From the NCBI GenBank assembly GCA_026225945.1, contig JAMJFZ010002307.1, positions 7,696,001-7,760,000 on the forward strand: a stretch of DNA of 64,000 nt, given 5' to 3'. The translations under genes were made by a program, and so were the position numbers. Source of the stretch: Cricetomys ansorgei (taxonomy: Eukaryota; Chordata; Mammalia; Rodentia; Nesomyidae). The notes under the pieces are model-generated. The model did no database searches. It saw only the letters and a program-made list of their open reading frames with translations, and was not told the DNA's origin. Positions 1 through 11,125 of the stretch are shown piece by piece (within the stretch, counting starts at the first letter, position 1; each line of letters begins with the position of its first letter).

Positions 1-1292
1 GTTAGTTTGGGGTAGGTCAAAGCTGGAGACTGATGCAGCAACCAAAAGATGACCTGGCTGTGACCGCAGTGGAACCCACACTTGAGAGGAGCACAAGGTC
101 ATCGATAAATGAAAATACCATTGGACTGAAAAACATCCCTGTGATTTTATACATTCAAACAAATGTTTTTTTAAGTATCTGACTTCCAGATCTTGTGGAG
201 GATTTGTACAGAGAAGGTATCATTGTACAGTCAGTGGCCATCATTAACTATCATATGAACTAGAAAGAGATATACAGCTCAGCAGAAGTTGTGGGATGAT
301 GCCTGTCCAGAGTCACTCAGAGCACTGTGGGATAGAATCAGGGTATAAAACTCATTCCTACGGAGAGGAGAGTCAGAGAGTACTTTCTGTATAAGTGATA
401 TCTCAGTCAACCTAAGTCAAGGTCCTTCATGAAGTCTTCCCCATGGTAGCACAAATTATTTCATATGGATAGATAACTTATTGTTCATATGATAGATAAC
501 AACAAACAACAGCAACAGCAAGCATGTCTTAATCTGTATCAAGCAAACACAAATCTAAACAGCATCCATTCCAGCTAACACTTCATTAGTAACCAAATTG
601 CATTCTATTCCAAAGGGAAGGGGCACTGATTTTTAATTTTCTATCATTTTAATTACTCTGTTGAGTGACTTCTTAGGCACAATACCAAATGTTCCCTTTT
701 GCAAATTGGGAAGTAAAAACGTTCAAATATCCACAGCCCAAAGCTTCCTGTTTATTCCCTATCATGGATGTCCCCCTCCATGTTGTTCCCCATCAGAACG
801 TCCTCTAAAGACTCCTGTGTTTGAGCACTTGGTTGCTTCAGTTGGGTAGTTTGTCACGCCAGTGACCACCACCTTTCCTTTGGGTGCTACACTCCTCCTA
901 TGCTCATCCTTCCTGTGGAGAAGCTCCATAGTAACCACAAGTCAATTTCCCTTCATGGTGATGCTGGTGGTCATTGGTGGATTTCATCGCAAGACTATGT
1001 ACTCATAGTTCAGTACCTGGTGAGGTGACCTTTGGTTAAGGATGGGTGGACATAGTTGGGAGGGGAGACCTATTGTAGGCATATGGAGTTACAGGACTTG
1101 TTAAACAAAGGGTCAGTTGAGTGAGCAACAAAGAAGACTCCTCCAAAGCCTGAGTGAATAGGGCAAAGCTCTGACTCCAGTGTTAAATGAACACTTGGGT
1201 TATGAGGAAGCAGTCATTCAGCCAAGTAAAAAGAAAAAGCTCATTAACTTGATGGCTGTTGGGTTCCTGCTCTTTCTTTCTTTCTTCTTCCT

Positions 1293-1296
1293 CTAT

Positions 1297-1331
<35 letters not shown>

Positions 1332-1384
1332 TTCATTCATTCATTCATTCATTCATTTATTTATTTATTTACTTACTTATTTTA
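1293..1384. repeat. (ATTT)n/(ATTC)n compound microsatellite
   Basis: A run of ATTT units is followed by about six ATTC units, then ATTT again and two ACTT units. The nested pattern suggests a point-mutated unit spread inside an older ATTT array. Confidence 0.95.
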
Positions 1385-3136
1385 AATCTCGGGGCATTGC
1401 TTTTGTCAAAGGAGTCTGAGCTTTGAACTTTAACTCAAACATTCTCCATAAAACGCTCTGTAACATGATGCTGGGTACCATCTATTTTTAGTGCCATAAT
1501 ATTTTAAACACAATTACATTTTTTCTTTCTGCTCCATCCATTCCATGCTTCACAATTCTTTAGCTTTTGCTTGTTTTAAAAGGGTGGCGATATTTTAAAA
1601 ACTCCCTACTTGCTCTCATTTTCCTCTTTATTTTCCTAGGCTTGTCTCTCAGAAACAAGCAGCCTGTCATTTATAGTCTTCTTTCTGCTATCTCTTCTTG
1701 GGTTGATAGGAAGAGAAATGGGTTTCATGATTGGTTTTTTTTTTTTATCATCACAGTGAGAAAGGCTACCCTCCCAGCAAGTCCTCAGGAAACAGCGACA
1801 CAACTGTATTTCTGTGAGCTTATAAACATGACACTGATTTACAGCTTTGTCTGCGGTGACTGTGGCCTTTCACAGGACTCCACTTCTCATAGTGCATTAG
1901 CAGATGAGGGACTTACTCAGGCAGCACACGTACCTTAATGATCACTCACCAGCTAGAACGCGCCCTTGATATTCTATTCTAACTTTCAACAGCCTTTTCA
2001 AAAAATTACTTTATATCCTTTGTAGACATCTGTATTTCAGTTCAAGTATCAAACCTGAGATTACTTAACACGCGTCATTTTAATAATGCATATTAAGGAA
2101 AAAGTTTAGAGGGAAGTGAACAGCGAGTTTAATGGAGTCCCAGCTTGAGTGTGTCAGGAAATACCACAAAGTATATCCGCTTAGCTTCCATCAGCTCCGG
2201 GGTGTTCACGGAGATGCTGAAACGACCTCATTCAGCGCTTTGAGAAGAGACTGTTCAGTGAAGGACAAACATCCAATGTCACGTTACAGTTACATAACGG
2301 AGGAAGCACTCTGGGTCTTGGATTAGATATTTAAAGTGAAATGAATAACAAATCAAATGTTGACCCCTGACAAGTTTCTGAGACACTCAAGCCCTTCAAG
2401 AGGAAGAGCGCTATCACTATGAAAAACAGGACTTGAGGCAGAAAACACAATTCTTCAAAAATGGTGTTGGTTTGGCTTTTTCAGTTAATTAATATTCTTA
2501 AACAGCCAATGAAGCAAGTACATGATGCTGTTATACCGTTTTTAGGACAAAAGAATGTCCTATTTTATTATATTACTAGGCCATTTACACTAGGAATTCT
2601 TAAAAAGATGCGCTGAGTTTGAATCTGTAAGGTCCATCAGAAGGAGAGAAGGGAAAATGGCATGGAGATGATACCATAGGCTCAACAATAGGTGATGATG
2701 GGGGAAAGACTGATAATCTCCTGCTTGCTTCTCTGCTGCTAATGGACTAAGTCTACACTTAGGAAAGTCTTAACAGTTTAAGACTCTTGAACAGAAGGAA
2801 TCTGGCGCCCAGGTTCCATTGCTATAATTCACATTGCACAAAAGCATTTTAAAACCTTCACCCTTCCCAAATATTCACAGTCCCACGTTTATATTCTGTC
2901 TGTAAACCTTCACTGAGTGGACACAGCCGCCGAGTCTGTCACCCGTCATACAATCCTGACTGGATTTGCTTTATTTAATAATAGAACTTAGAGAAAAGGA
3001 GGCGTTTGAAGTTATGACAGTTAACTTGTACTCACAAATAGAAGTGCTTTCTCTTCTGGGAAAGATGGCTGGCAAGAAGCTGCATATGTGGGATACAATG
3101 GACAGGAAGAGTCAGAATTAGAAAAAAAATAGAATC

Positions 3137-3196
3137 GGGGAGAGAGGTAGAGAGGGAGAGAAGGAGAGGGAGAGGGAGAAAGAGAGAGGCAGAGAT
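3137..3196. repeat. GA-rich low-complexity tract
   Basis: Purine-only sequence of GAGAG, GGGAGA and AGAAGG units; an irregular simple repeat. Confidence 0.85.
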
Positions 3197-3703
3197 ACAG
3201 CTTTAGAAATTCACAAAGTAGTACAGGCAGGCTACCTGACAACTGCAGAGAAAAAGACAAGTGATCCAAGGAGAAGAGTCTAAGCCAAACAGCTCCAGCT
3301 AAGTGGGGTAAGGGGGTATTCATGAAGCCTTGGTGAAAAAAGACTGTCCTGTTACCTTCAGGACAAGCCTACTGCCCATGCAATCCCCCAAACAGCTGGA
3401 GGTTTGATAATTCAGTGATTCTTCTGTTGGATGGATTATCAGTAGACACCTTTCTTTTTCACTTGATATGTCTTGAAGGGCAGAGGCCAGGGATTATCTT
3501 AAAGAAGTTTGGGTTTAAAGCTGACCTAAGCCAGGGGAAGGGTGGGCAATAACTACCAGTCAGTAAGCCTGAATTTAATATGTCACAGTCCCAAGACGAG
3601 AAATGGCTCTGGGAAATGTAAGGAATAAAAATACAACGGTTTATTTTCCAAAGTGCTTTCAAGTCCATCTATAAATAACTGGTAAACAGGAGAATCCAGC
3701 TAA

Positions 3704-3905
3704 TGTATGCTAGTCTAACTCCCCCTAAACTGTACTAGTGTAGCTCCTTGAAAGCCATGCTAGCCTAACTCCCCCAGGCTGTGCTAGTCTAGACCCAAGC
3801 TGTGCTCATCCAGCTCCCCCCACAAGCTGTGTTAGTGGAGCGACTCCCTCCAGATGTACTAGACCAGCTTCATTGAGTTCTGTTAGTCTAGCTTTCCCTC
3901 CAGCT
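3704..3905. repeat. Degenerate minisatellite, about 25-bp unit, eight copies
   Basis: Eight adjacent units of 21-27 bases each begin with a variant of TGTGCTAGTCTAGCT and continue with a C-rich segment (CTCCCCC or similar) ending near AAGC. Unit starts are near 3704, 3731, 3756, 3780, 3801, 3828, 3855 and 3880. The units differ at many positions, so the array is old. It matches no interspersed family that I know. Confidence 0.8.
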
Positions 3906-4152
3906 AAATCAAAAGTTTAGAACAGAAAATTATGAGCAGTCGAGTTTGTCTAGGGACCTTTAGATATAACAGGGTCGTGTACCTGATGATCTTTAAACTG
4001 TAAAATATAGTGATGAACTCAGACAGAGTCCTGGTTAAGAAATGGACAAATGTGCTAGCAGTGGGAAAAGTAAGACCAAGATAACATGTAAAATTGTGCC
4101 TTCTGGTAACTCAGCCCGTGAGGAAAGGGAGGGAGAGACTTGAATGTGGATT

Positions 4153-4177
4153 AAACAAAACAAAACAAAACAAAACT
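4153..4177. repeat. (AAAAC)n short microsatellite
   Basis: Four to five AAAAC units. No SINE body is recognisable immediately beside it. Confidence 0.85.
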
Positions 4178-5697
4178 CATCTGCATTCAGTCCGCACACC
4201 TGCCATTCAGGGCTGATACCCAGGTATGCAAAATCAGAGCCTCGAGATCTGTTATGAATTGAGGCTCCGTGTTTCTCTCAGAGGCAGTTAGTAGATAGCA
4301 GAAAGGTCATATATAGACAAGCTCAATAGTACACATATTGATAGGCTTGCTCAGATAGTGAGTGACGTATCCTACCTTGGTTGGACGGAGCAGATCTCAT
4401 CAACTGAGAATAACACCTAAGACTGACAGCCCCGAGCCAAGGTCAGCAGGAAGATCTGCCTTCGGAGCCACTCCTCTGCCATGCACTGTTGTAAAGCCCC
4501 CCGAACTCTGAAGCTCCACCTGCAGACTTTACAACCTTTTCAAACCTCATAATTCTTTCTTGAGCTCTCTGATTCATACCTAGCAGGTCCTGAAAGTCAG
4601 ATGGGCTCTTTGCTTGCACAAATCTCAATGCTGCACTGGCTTTCTATACACCCAACACATTTGAGAAAAACTCTCAGCCAGAACACAAGCCATCCCAGAG
4701 GAACAACCTGGGGAGTTTCAGGAGGGTTATAACATCCATCAAGTCCACAGACTGCCAGCTACGTGGCTGCAGAGGCCTCTGGTATACAAAAAAGGCAAGG
4801 TATTGATGAGAAGTCAGCTCTAGTAGACCTTGGAGACTTGGCCAATGCAATCTAAGCAAAGTCATAAACCGCAGAAAAGACAAAAGTCCACAAGCTCAAC
4901 CATGCTCCTCCCCACTTACGTGAATTTGAACTGGTCTCTAATTTTTTACTGCAAAGACATAACCTGTTCCCACATGTTGTTTTTTTTTTTTCTGCTCTTT
5001 CCTTCTATACATCTCTTTTTGTTCTTTTTCATATATATTAGCAGTATTTTTACTTTATGATAATTAAAAATGTTTTTCATACTTAAAACACCTTAATTTC
5101 TTTGTACATTCATCCTATTGTGTTAACAGATTTTTTTCATCATTGGCTAGTCCTTTTTCCTTTCTTTTTGTTTATCCTTTCTTTTTTTCTCTTTCTATGT
5201 TTTCCATTTTAAACATACTTTTAATACTTGAACTTCAGCATACTGTTTTTGTGTGGGATTTTTGAAACACTGGCTTTAGCTTTATCCCTTGACAGATTCA
5301 CCCAACCTTGTATTTTGAGCTTTCCTGCTACTGGGGATGTTTCTATCTCTCTTAATCTCTAATCTTTTGATCTTCTCTCTCCTCCCATAGCACCCTTGTC
5401 CACAGGTCTCCTCTTTCCTCTAGCTCACTTCTCTTCTATTTTCCCCTCTGTGTGACTCCCCTTCCTTCTTTTATTTCATTCATTTACTACTCCTTCATTT
5501 ACAATAGTAGTTTGTAAACATTCTGTATTCGTCTTCTCATTTTCTAGTTCATGATCCTAGGTGATGTAACAGTGGGTTTTCCTATATTTTAGCTTGTAAT
5601 CTTTTATCTTGACAATTCAGAATTGATATTGATATAGTCACTCATTTCATCCTCACTGAGCAGACCTAGGGATTGACCCTTTAATAACAGGCTACAT

Positions 5698-5867
5698 GCT
5701 GGGAGGTGGTAGCACAGGCTTTTAACCCCAGCACTTGGGAGGCAGAAGCAAGGGGATTTTGTGAGTTTGAGGCCAGTTTGGTCTACAAACTGAGTTCCAG
5801 GATAGCCAGAGTTAAAACAGAGAAACCCTGTCTTGAAAACCAAAAACAACAAACAACAAACAAAAAG
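5698..5867 (+). mobile_element. B1 SINE, near full length, with target-site duplication
   Basis: The 7SL-derived B1 body is clear: a GCTGGG start, the A box region, CCCAGCACTTGGGAGGCAG, the GAGTTCCAGGATAGCC segment and CCCTGTCTTGAAAAC before a CAAAAACAAC-type tail. It is flanked by a perfect 10-base direct repeat, AACAGGCTAC, at 5686-5695 and 5868-5877, so the insertion is intact at both ends. It lies antisense to Pik3c2g. Confidence 0.93.
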
Positions 5868-5989
5868 AACAGGCTACTTAGTTGGTCTCCAGATGAAACC
5901 ATAAGTACTACCATAAAAGCAGATGCAAAAATCACAACGGAGAAACATAAGGACTGTGGGAAAGTGGGACAATGTTACCCTTCAAAGAT

Positions 5990-6875
5990 AATGATACCTC
6001 AAGGGCTGAACTCACAGATGCAGAATTAAGTCAAGTGACAGATGAAGAGTTCCCAAATGTCTTCTGATAAAAACAATCAATGGTCTGAAAGAGGATACTA
6101 CCAAGTTCATGAATTCAATCCAGGACTTGACAGCAAAATCAGCAACATGGAGAAAGTCGGAGAACATTACAGTATGGATGGAAAGTCAGCAACAGGGAAG
6201 CTAACTTCGGTAAGGGATTGAGATCTTGATTATAAACAATACAACAAACAGAAATGTTAAATGTGAAAAACTCTGAGCTACACACAGAGCCAGTAGGAAA
6301 TGTCATCACTGGATGCAACTGAGGCAGTAACAAAAAAAGGCTTCCCAGAGATAAAAACCCTACACTGGGCAGAATTTGAGTCTGAACAAACCATGAAGGG
6401 AGAGAGGCAACACCTACACTCCTCAAGCTTTTCCAGAAGCTAGAAGAAAGGTTATACAATGCGCTCTATAAGACAGTATCATCCCAACAAAAGAACTGGA
6501 TTTAGACAATCCAAATCAATAAACAAAGCAAGGGCAATCTCTCCAATGAACACAGATGCAAAAACTCCATACACTATTTTGCATATTGCATTCACCTGTA
6601 TAATCTAGGGGATGTGTGTGCTGTGTACACTGTGAAAATAGAGAGGTTTATAAGGAGGAAGAGGTCTAAAGGTAAGAGGGGGTGGAATAGTCGAGGGGGG
6701 GATGTAATATCTGTAATGTGAGAGGAAAGGAGAATATTAGGAAGCAAGACCCTCAAGAAGAGAGCAAAAGGGATCAGGAGAACAGCAGGGACAAATAAAA
6801 ACAAAGTATAATGATGGATATGTACTAAAATGCCATAATAAATTCGATTAATTTTTACACTAAGTTAAAAAAAAG
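5990..6875 (+). mobile_element. L1 (Lx-type) fragments, ORF1-like region plus 3' end
   Basis: Bases about 6040-6500 resemble the ORF1 region of rodent L1 with many stops. Bases about 6600-6875 resemble an Lx 3' UTR: a G/A-rich segment, then ATGTACTAAAATGCCATAAT and an A-rich end. The two parts would be far apart in a full element, so there is an internal deletion or two insertions. The join near 6590 is uncertain. Confidence 0.55.
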
Positions 6876-7123
6876 AATGAATTAAAGAAAGATAAATGAA
6901 GAAATCTTCTAAGTAAATATGGATCATTTGTGTTCAAAACATAGTCTAATATAACTGCTACCTTTTTTTGATAGGCTTTTAAAGAGTTGTAATTAGGTTC
7001 AAAGTTGGCAGAATTATAAACTGACAATGAAAGCTATCCTAGGTAAAGAGATCTCCTCCTCATCCTGCTGAGGTGAGCTGGTAACTTAAGGGGACCAGAC
7101 TTGTAGACTTGTGTCAATCTTAC

Positions 7124-7218
7124 CAGTACAGACGGTGGGCCACCCGGATGCTCTGCAAAGCGCGGTGGAGCAAGAGTTTCACCAAGGGACTTTCAAGACT
7201 CCACTCAAACTTGACAGC
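7124..7218 (-). CDS. Pik3c2g: Pik3c2g exon: helical domain, 95 nt
   Basis: The exon follows a strong acceptor (pyrimidine tract ending CTGCAG) and ends CTG|GTAAGA. It starts in phase 0 and ends with two bases (TG) of a Trp codon. It encodes 31 full codons beginning [11 protein letters not shown] and ending VAHRLY. This matches the helical (PIK/LKU) domain of PI3K-C2, where the paralogue C2-alpha has RALGNIQIAHSLYW. The helical domain packs on the kinase domain as a scaffold. CpG dinucleotides stand out against the CpG-poor intron. It is the leftmost exon in the window; the following exon is not present. Confidence 0.95.
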
Positions 7219-8004
7219 CTGCAGCGAGAGGCAAGGAATCCTTTGTTTTTTTCTTAGTTACAAGACCCATGACTGACAACAGAAGGAGTAAAGAGGCTTC
7301 AGAGAGGGATATGGAAAAAGAACATGAGCTTTTCTGTGAAACCTTGGTATTATGCTTGATAGTTCATTTGTTGTTTTACAATAACACAGCAGACATCACA
7401 CAATTTGTCTTTGTATGGTCTTGCTTCTTCCCCTTATTTACTTTTGGAGTATAGGAAAATAAATACTGGCAAGTGGTTGGTAAAGTTCAACCATGCCCCA
7501 GGGGAAAATCCTGGCTCAAATAATATGATCAATGTTTGTGTCCCAAAAAATGGTATTAAGCACTAGACAGTTCAACCCACTTGGAGATCAAATTAACCCC
7601 ACCTCACTCACAACCTTAACAGAAATCACCAACTGATGTGTCAGTATCTGTAGATACTAAAGCTTTTCTTTAAAATTCAAAGCCACCATGATTGTGCCAT
7701 CATAAACCATTACTAAAATCTTTCTTTCCTCTCCATTGTGAGCAGCTCTAGAAGGCTAATTTGACTCACCCTGGTCAAACACACACACAGCAATGGCTAC
7801 TCCTGACATCCTTTGGGACTTCATTAAGACATACACTTGCCCTCTGCAGGGACTTGATGGTCCCCAGTCTGTACTGGGGTCCTCAACAGTCTCACAATAA
7901 CCTGAATATATGAAAATGAAGATCTCTTTTTCTTCCTAAAGATGTTTGTTTTTGTCTTTTCAGTCTGTCACATACACATGCAGATGCAGATGTGTGCATG
8001 CACG

Positions 8005-8047
8005 TACACACACACATACACAGAAAGAGAGAGGGGGGGGAGAGAGT
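8005..8047. repeat. (CA)n/(GA)n tract with G8 run
   Basis: CA units run into AGAGAG, a run of eight G and more GA. Confidence 0.9.
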
Positions 8048-8594
8048 TTAAGACAGGTTTTATGCCACAGTACAGATAAAAAGAAAAGGTACAGTTGTTC
8101 ATTCCCACATCCACACCTGAAAGAACTCAGTAGACTACACATTTCAAGGATGGACAAGTTTATAAATTTCTGAAGTGTAAGAGTAGGGTGATTTTAGCAA
8201 ATTTACACAAGTCCAATGCTGGTGAAGTGTGTGTAGAAAGACCTTGAGTGCCTTGTCAAACTGCAGTCATGGGCTCCTTTCGCTTACGTGCTAATGCTGG
8301 GCTGACTTGGCTGTGTGTTTTGTTTATGCTCTGAAGATGAGCATGTGAGGCAGGAGCTGGTCCAGAATTTACTTGCAGGTCTACTTTGTTTCATTTGTTC
8401 CTATGTTTCTTCTGGGGCGCAATAATTAGAACTCACAGATTCACTTTCTTGCTTACAAACTTATTTCTACTCCACATAATGGTACAATTTTCCTCTCAGA
8501 CTTATATACTAAGCAGGCAGTCTTATGGGGTATGTGACACATTACCACAAACGTTGGTCTTGGAGTCTATCTGCTTGGTTAAAACAGTTACAGT

Positions 8595-8945
8595 GACTGT
8601 GGTTTTAATAAAAATGGTCTACATGACAGGGATTAGGGGGTGTTGCTTTGTTGGAGTAGGTTTGGCCTTGGTGAAGTAAGTGTGTCACTGGGGAGTGGGC
8701 TATGAGGTTTCAAAAGCTCAAGCCATGCCTAGGGGCTCACTCTCTCTTCCTAGTGCTTGATGATCCAGGTGTAAAACTCTCAGCTCCTTCTCCAGTGCCA
8801 TTTATACCTGAACTCTGCCATGCTTCCTACCTTGATGATAATAGACTAAACCTCTGACCTTGTAAACCAGTCACAGTTAAGTGCTTCCCTTTATAAGAGT
8901 TGCCATGGTTATTTTTGTCTCATTTGATTCCTAGCTATTAACCAG
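8595..8945 (+). mobile_element. Rodent LTR-like (MaLR-type) interspersed repeat, copy 1
   Basis: Typical segments are GTGTCACTGGGG followed by GAGGTTTCAAAAGC, TCAGCTCCTTCTCCAG, ACTAAACCTCTGA and CTTTATAAGAGTTGCC. The 3' part resembles THE1/MST-type MaLR LTRs (a sense AATTAAA-like signal, then TTTATAA). The family name is not certain. Related copies lie at 18436-18782 and 21510-21795. Confidence 0.6.
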
Positions 8946-9782
8946 GTCTGATTTTCATATACTCTTAGAATCCTTCTTTCTACTTTAATATAGCTTGCAC
9001 TAAATTGACATGTTAATCTATAAAATGAAGACCTAATTTCCAAAAATAATCAATAGGGGAAGACTTTTAGGTCTTAGAAAGTTTCAAGGCCAGAGTGGTA
9101 CATACATTTCTGAAACTAAACTTCGTAATAAATGTGAGTTTTTTTCCTAGTTCTTATTGTCTGGTCACAATATCTATTTCCTCCTATCTTATAACCTGCT
9201 ATAAATTTTACTTTCAATTACAACATAGCTGCAGCCTCTTTCAATTTACATTTCTGTGTTTGCTGTATTAGATTTTGAGTGTACTTTTTATTAATCTGGT
9301 TTTATTGGAATATGGCTTTATTGGCATTCTTAGCACCATGTGTGCTGATTCTGATTGGGACTTTCACATGAGTTCATTCTATATGTAACTTTTTTAAAAC
9401 TTCCTCTTTGAGCTGAGTTAGATATAGAATGCTACCCATCCCCATGAGTCATGACATGAATAATGATACCACATGCTGGATTCATCTGTTTTCATTCAGG
9501 GTATTCTTTTTCTACCATATTATCCTGACAAATCAAGGGGAGTCACTACGATAAGGATTGCTTAAAGCAGCAAACAGCACAGCTATTTCTCAGCCATATC
9601 TCTATCTCAGGAGGATGTCAGAACAATTCATTCTGTGGTGTACAAAAGGATAGTGGAGTTTATTAATAGAAGTTTCCCTACCAATCTTGGCATCTCATAT
9701 CAATGGTCAAAAGATGACCCAACTATCAGTTAAAGGATATTCCAATCTGTCAGGTAAGGAAATATATGAGTTTGATAAACAA

Positions 9783-9911
9783 CCAGGGTGTGGGGGTACA
9801 TGATTCTAAATCCAATATTTGGGAGCTGGAGGCTAGAGGACCATGAGAAATTCAAGGTCATTTTTAAAAACACAGTCAGTTCCATGTCATTCTGGGGCTT
9901 TTGAGACCCTG
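9783..9911 (+). mobile_element. Old, diverged B1/proto-B1 SINE
   Basis: CCAGGGTGTGGGGGTACATG, then a degraded AATCCAATATTTGGGAG, TTCAAGGTCA and a terminal GAGACCCT follow the order of the B1 consensus with heavy divergence. Confidence 0.6.
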
Positions 9912-10210
9912 ACAGGGGAGATAGATTAGTTGGTAAAATGTTCGCCTTACAAGCACAAGTACCTGAATTTGATCCTCAGAACCCATGTAGAAAGTCAGGC
10001 ACACAGTGGTCTGCCTTGTAATCCCAGTGTCAAGGTAGTAAAGACAGGCAGATCCTTGGCACTCAATGGGTACCCAGCCTTGCTTAATTCCTTAGCTCAA
10101 GGCCACTGAATAACCCTGTCTCAAACAACAACGACAACAAAACAAAAAAAAAAGGAAAGAAAGAAATTGGTAACTGACACCTAAGAAACAACACCCTGGG
10201 TTCTTGTCTA
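9912..10210 (+). mobile_element. B4/RSINE1 SINE (tRNA-type head, B1-type tail)
   Basis: The head GGGGAGATAGATTAGTTGGT through AATTTGATCCTCAGAACCC is tRNA-derived. It is followed by a B1-like AATCCCAGTG segment, CTGTCTCAAAC and an A-rich tract. It directly abuts the old B1 on its left. Confidence 0.7.
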
Positions 10211-10220
10211 GTATGAAGAG

Positions 10221-10262
10221 TGGGGGGGGGGGAGAGAGAGAGAGAAGGGGGAGAGTGAGAGA
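10221..10262. repeat. G-run plus (GA)n tract
   Basis: A run of ten or more G followed by GA units, at the 3' end of the B4 element. Confidence 0.9.
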
Positions 10263-10993
10263 ACAAAACAGAACAAATAGCAGCAAAATGGAAAGACCGG
10301 TACACACACCTCTTCAATACTCAGTATACAATCGTATTGGAACAAAGCCTTTCTTCTGTGGTGCAGAGATTTGTTCCTTTATCTGCTCATGTGAAAATCC
10401 ATAACTTCGGTCTAGACCTTTCATCACGCCAGACTGCCAGTGCTGCTCACAGCCCCAGTTACCTTCACTGCGCTTTCTAAATTATCCCAATGCTGTGATA
10501 GCTGATGTCGCTAAATTGTGCTAATTGGCAGACGAATTGGGTGTTAAAAATTACTCGTCCAAGAGTAATAACCAGTAGGACAACTCTCCATAGGAGTGGC
10601 AAGATACTCATGAGAGACAAGCTGCTAAGTAAATAACCGTTTTCCACAAAGCGCTTGCCCAGTTCATGTTACATTGCTTTATACTCTACACTCAGTCAGG
10701 AGAATATTTTTCTCTCACAAACATTCCTATATTTTTTTCCCCAATACTAATTATTAAGTGAAACTGGTTTGTGAAAATGTTCCTTTTGGCCTTTTATATG
10801 GCTTTTTTTGTTAGTTTATCGATTGTGGATAGAAAATGTCTACATTAATCATGTGGACACATGGGATACAATCAAATGCTTCCTTGGCCAAATTGAAGTC
10901 TAGCGTTTTAGTGATGTATTGGGCGTACACTGGGAACATTTAAAGAATGATGACTTAGGGCCCTGGGATCTCTTGGTGGTCTCTGGCTCTTAC

Positions 10994-11087
10994 CTGAACT
11001 AGCTGTGGGAGACATTCCAGGAATTCATCAGTTGAGAGGCTGTCTAATTGTTGAACGGCCACTTCACGAATGTCTTGGTCTGGAAAA
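10994..11087 (-). CDS. Pik3c2g: Pik3c2g exon: helical domain, 94 nt
   Basis: The exon completes a Ser codon split after AG, then encodes 31 codons starting FPDQDIREVAVQQL and ending CLPQLVQ. This is the helical-domain segment corresponding to FADQEVRSLAV in C2-alpha. The donor is CAG|GTAAGA. The acceptor lies after GGGTGTCAG, and frame with the previous exon (which ends AG) requires this site. A second AG eight bases inside (TTTTCCAG) looks stronger by local sequence but would shift the frame. Confidence 0.95.
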
Positions 11088-11125
11088 CTGACACCCGGTT
11101 AATGTGACTATAGCGTTGGAGTTGA
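11088..11125 (-). promoter_or_regulatory. Pik3c2g: Weak 3' splice site of the 94-nt exon
   Basis: On the minus strand the bases before the acceptor read CACATTAACCGGGTGTCAG, with a plausible branch point (CATTAAC) very close but almost no pyrimidine tract. The other seven exons have clear pyrimidine-rich acceptors. Confidence 0.6.

Larger units (their letters stand above)
1..7123 (-). other. Pik3c2g: Pik3c2g intron downstream of exon 7124-7218 (partial)
   Basis: The intron continues past the left edge. I looked on the minus strand for the next helical-domain exon, which should open with the third base of a Trp codon followed by LLK, and did not find it. The stretch holds an ATTT/ATTC tract, a GA-rich tract, a degenerate minisatellite, a B1 with target-site duplications and Lx-type L1 pieces. 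Bases 1-1290, 1390-3130 and 4180-4970 show no recognised element. Bases 4970-5600 are pyrimidine-rich on the plus strand and unassigned. Confidence 0.85.
7219..10993 (-). other. Pik3c2g: Pik3c2g intron, 3775 nt
   Basis: Contains a CA/GA tract, an LTR-like repeat, an old B1 directly followed by a B4 SINE, and a GA tract. Bases 7260-8000, 8060-8590 and 8950-9780 show no element that I recognise. Bases 10480-10700 are unique and non-repetitive. Confidence 0.9.

Noticed and set aside
2130..2260. Minus-strand LLKALNE peptide preceded by CTGAACAG as the next Pik3c2g exon
   Set aside because: After seven residues the frame diverges from the expected helical-domain sequence and meets a stop within eight more codons. 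The similarity is too short to accept.
4443..4883. Minus-strand open frames with somewhat protein-like composition (for example LLGMNQRAQERIMRFEKV)
   Set aside because: They do not match any segment of PI3K-C2, lack splice sites of the right phase and are separated by stops. Possibly an old repeat, but I cannot name it.
7036..7078. Donor-like site CTGAG|GTGAGC just downstream of the 95-nt exon
   Set aside because: Plus-strand signal with no acceptor partner. The true exon nearby is on the minus strand.
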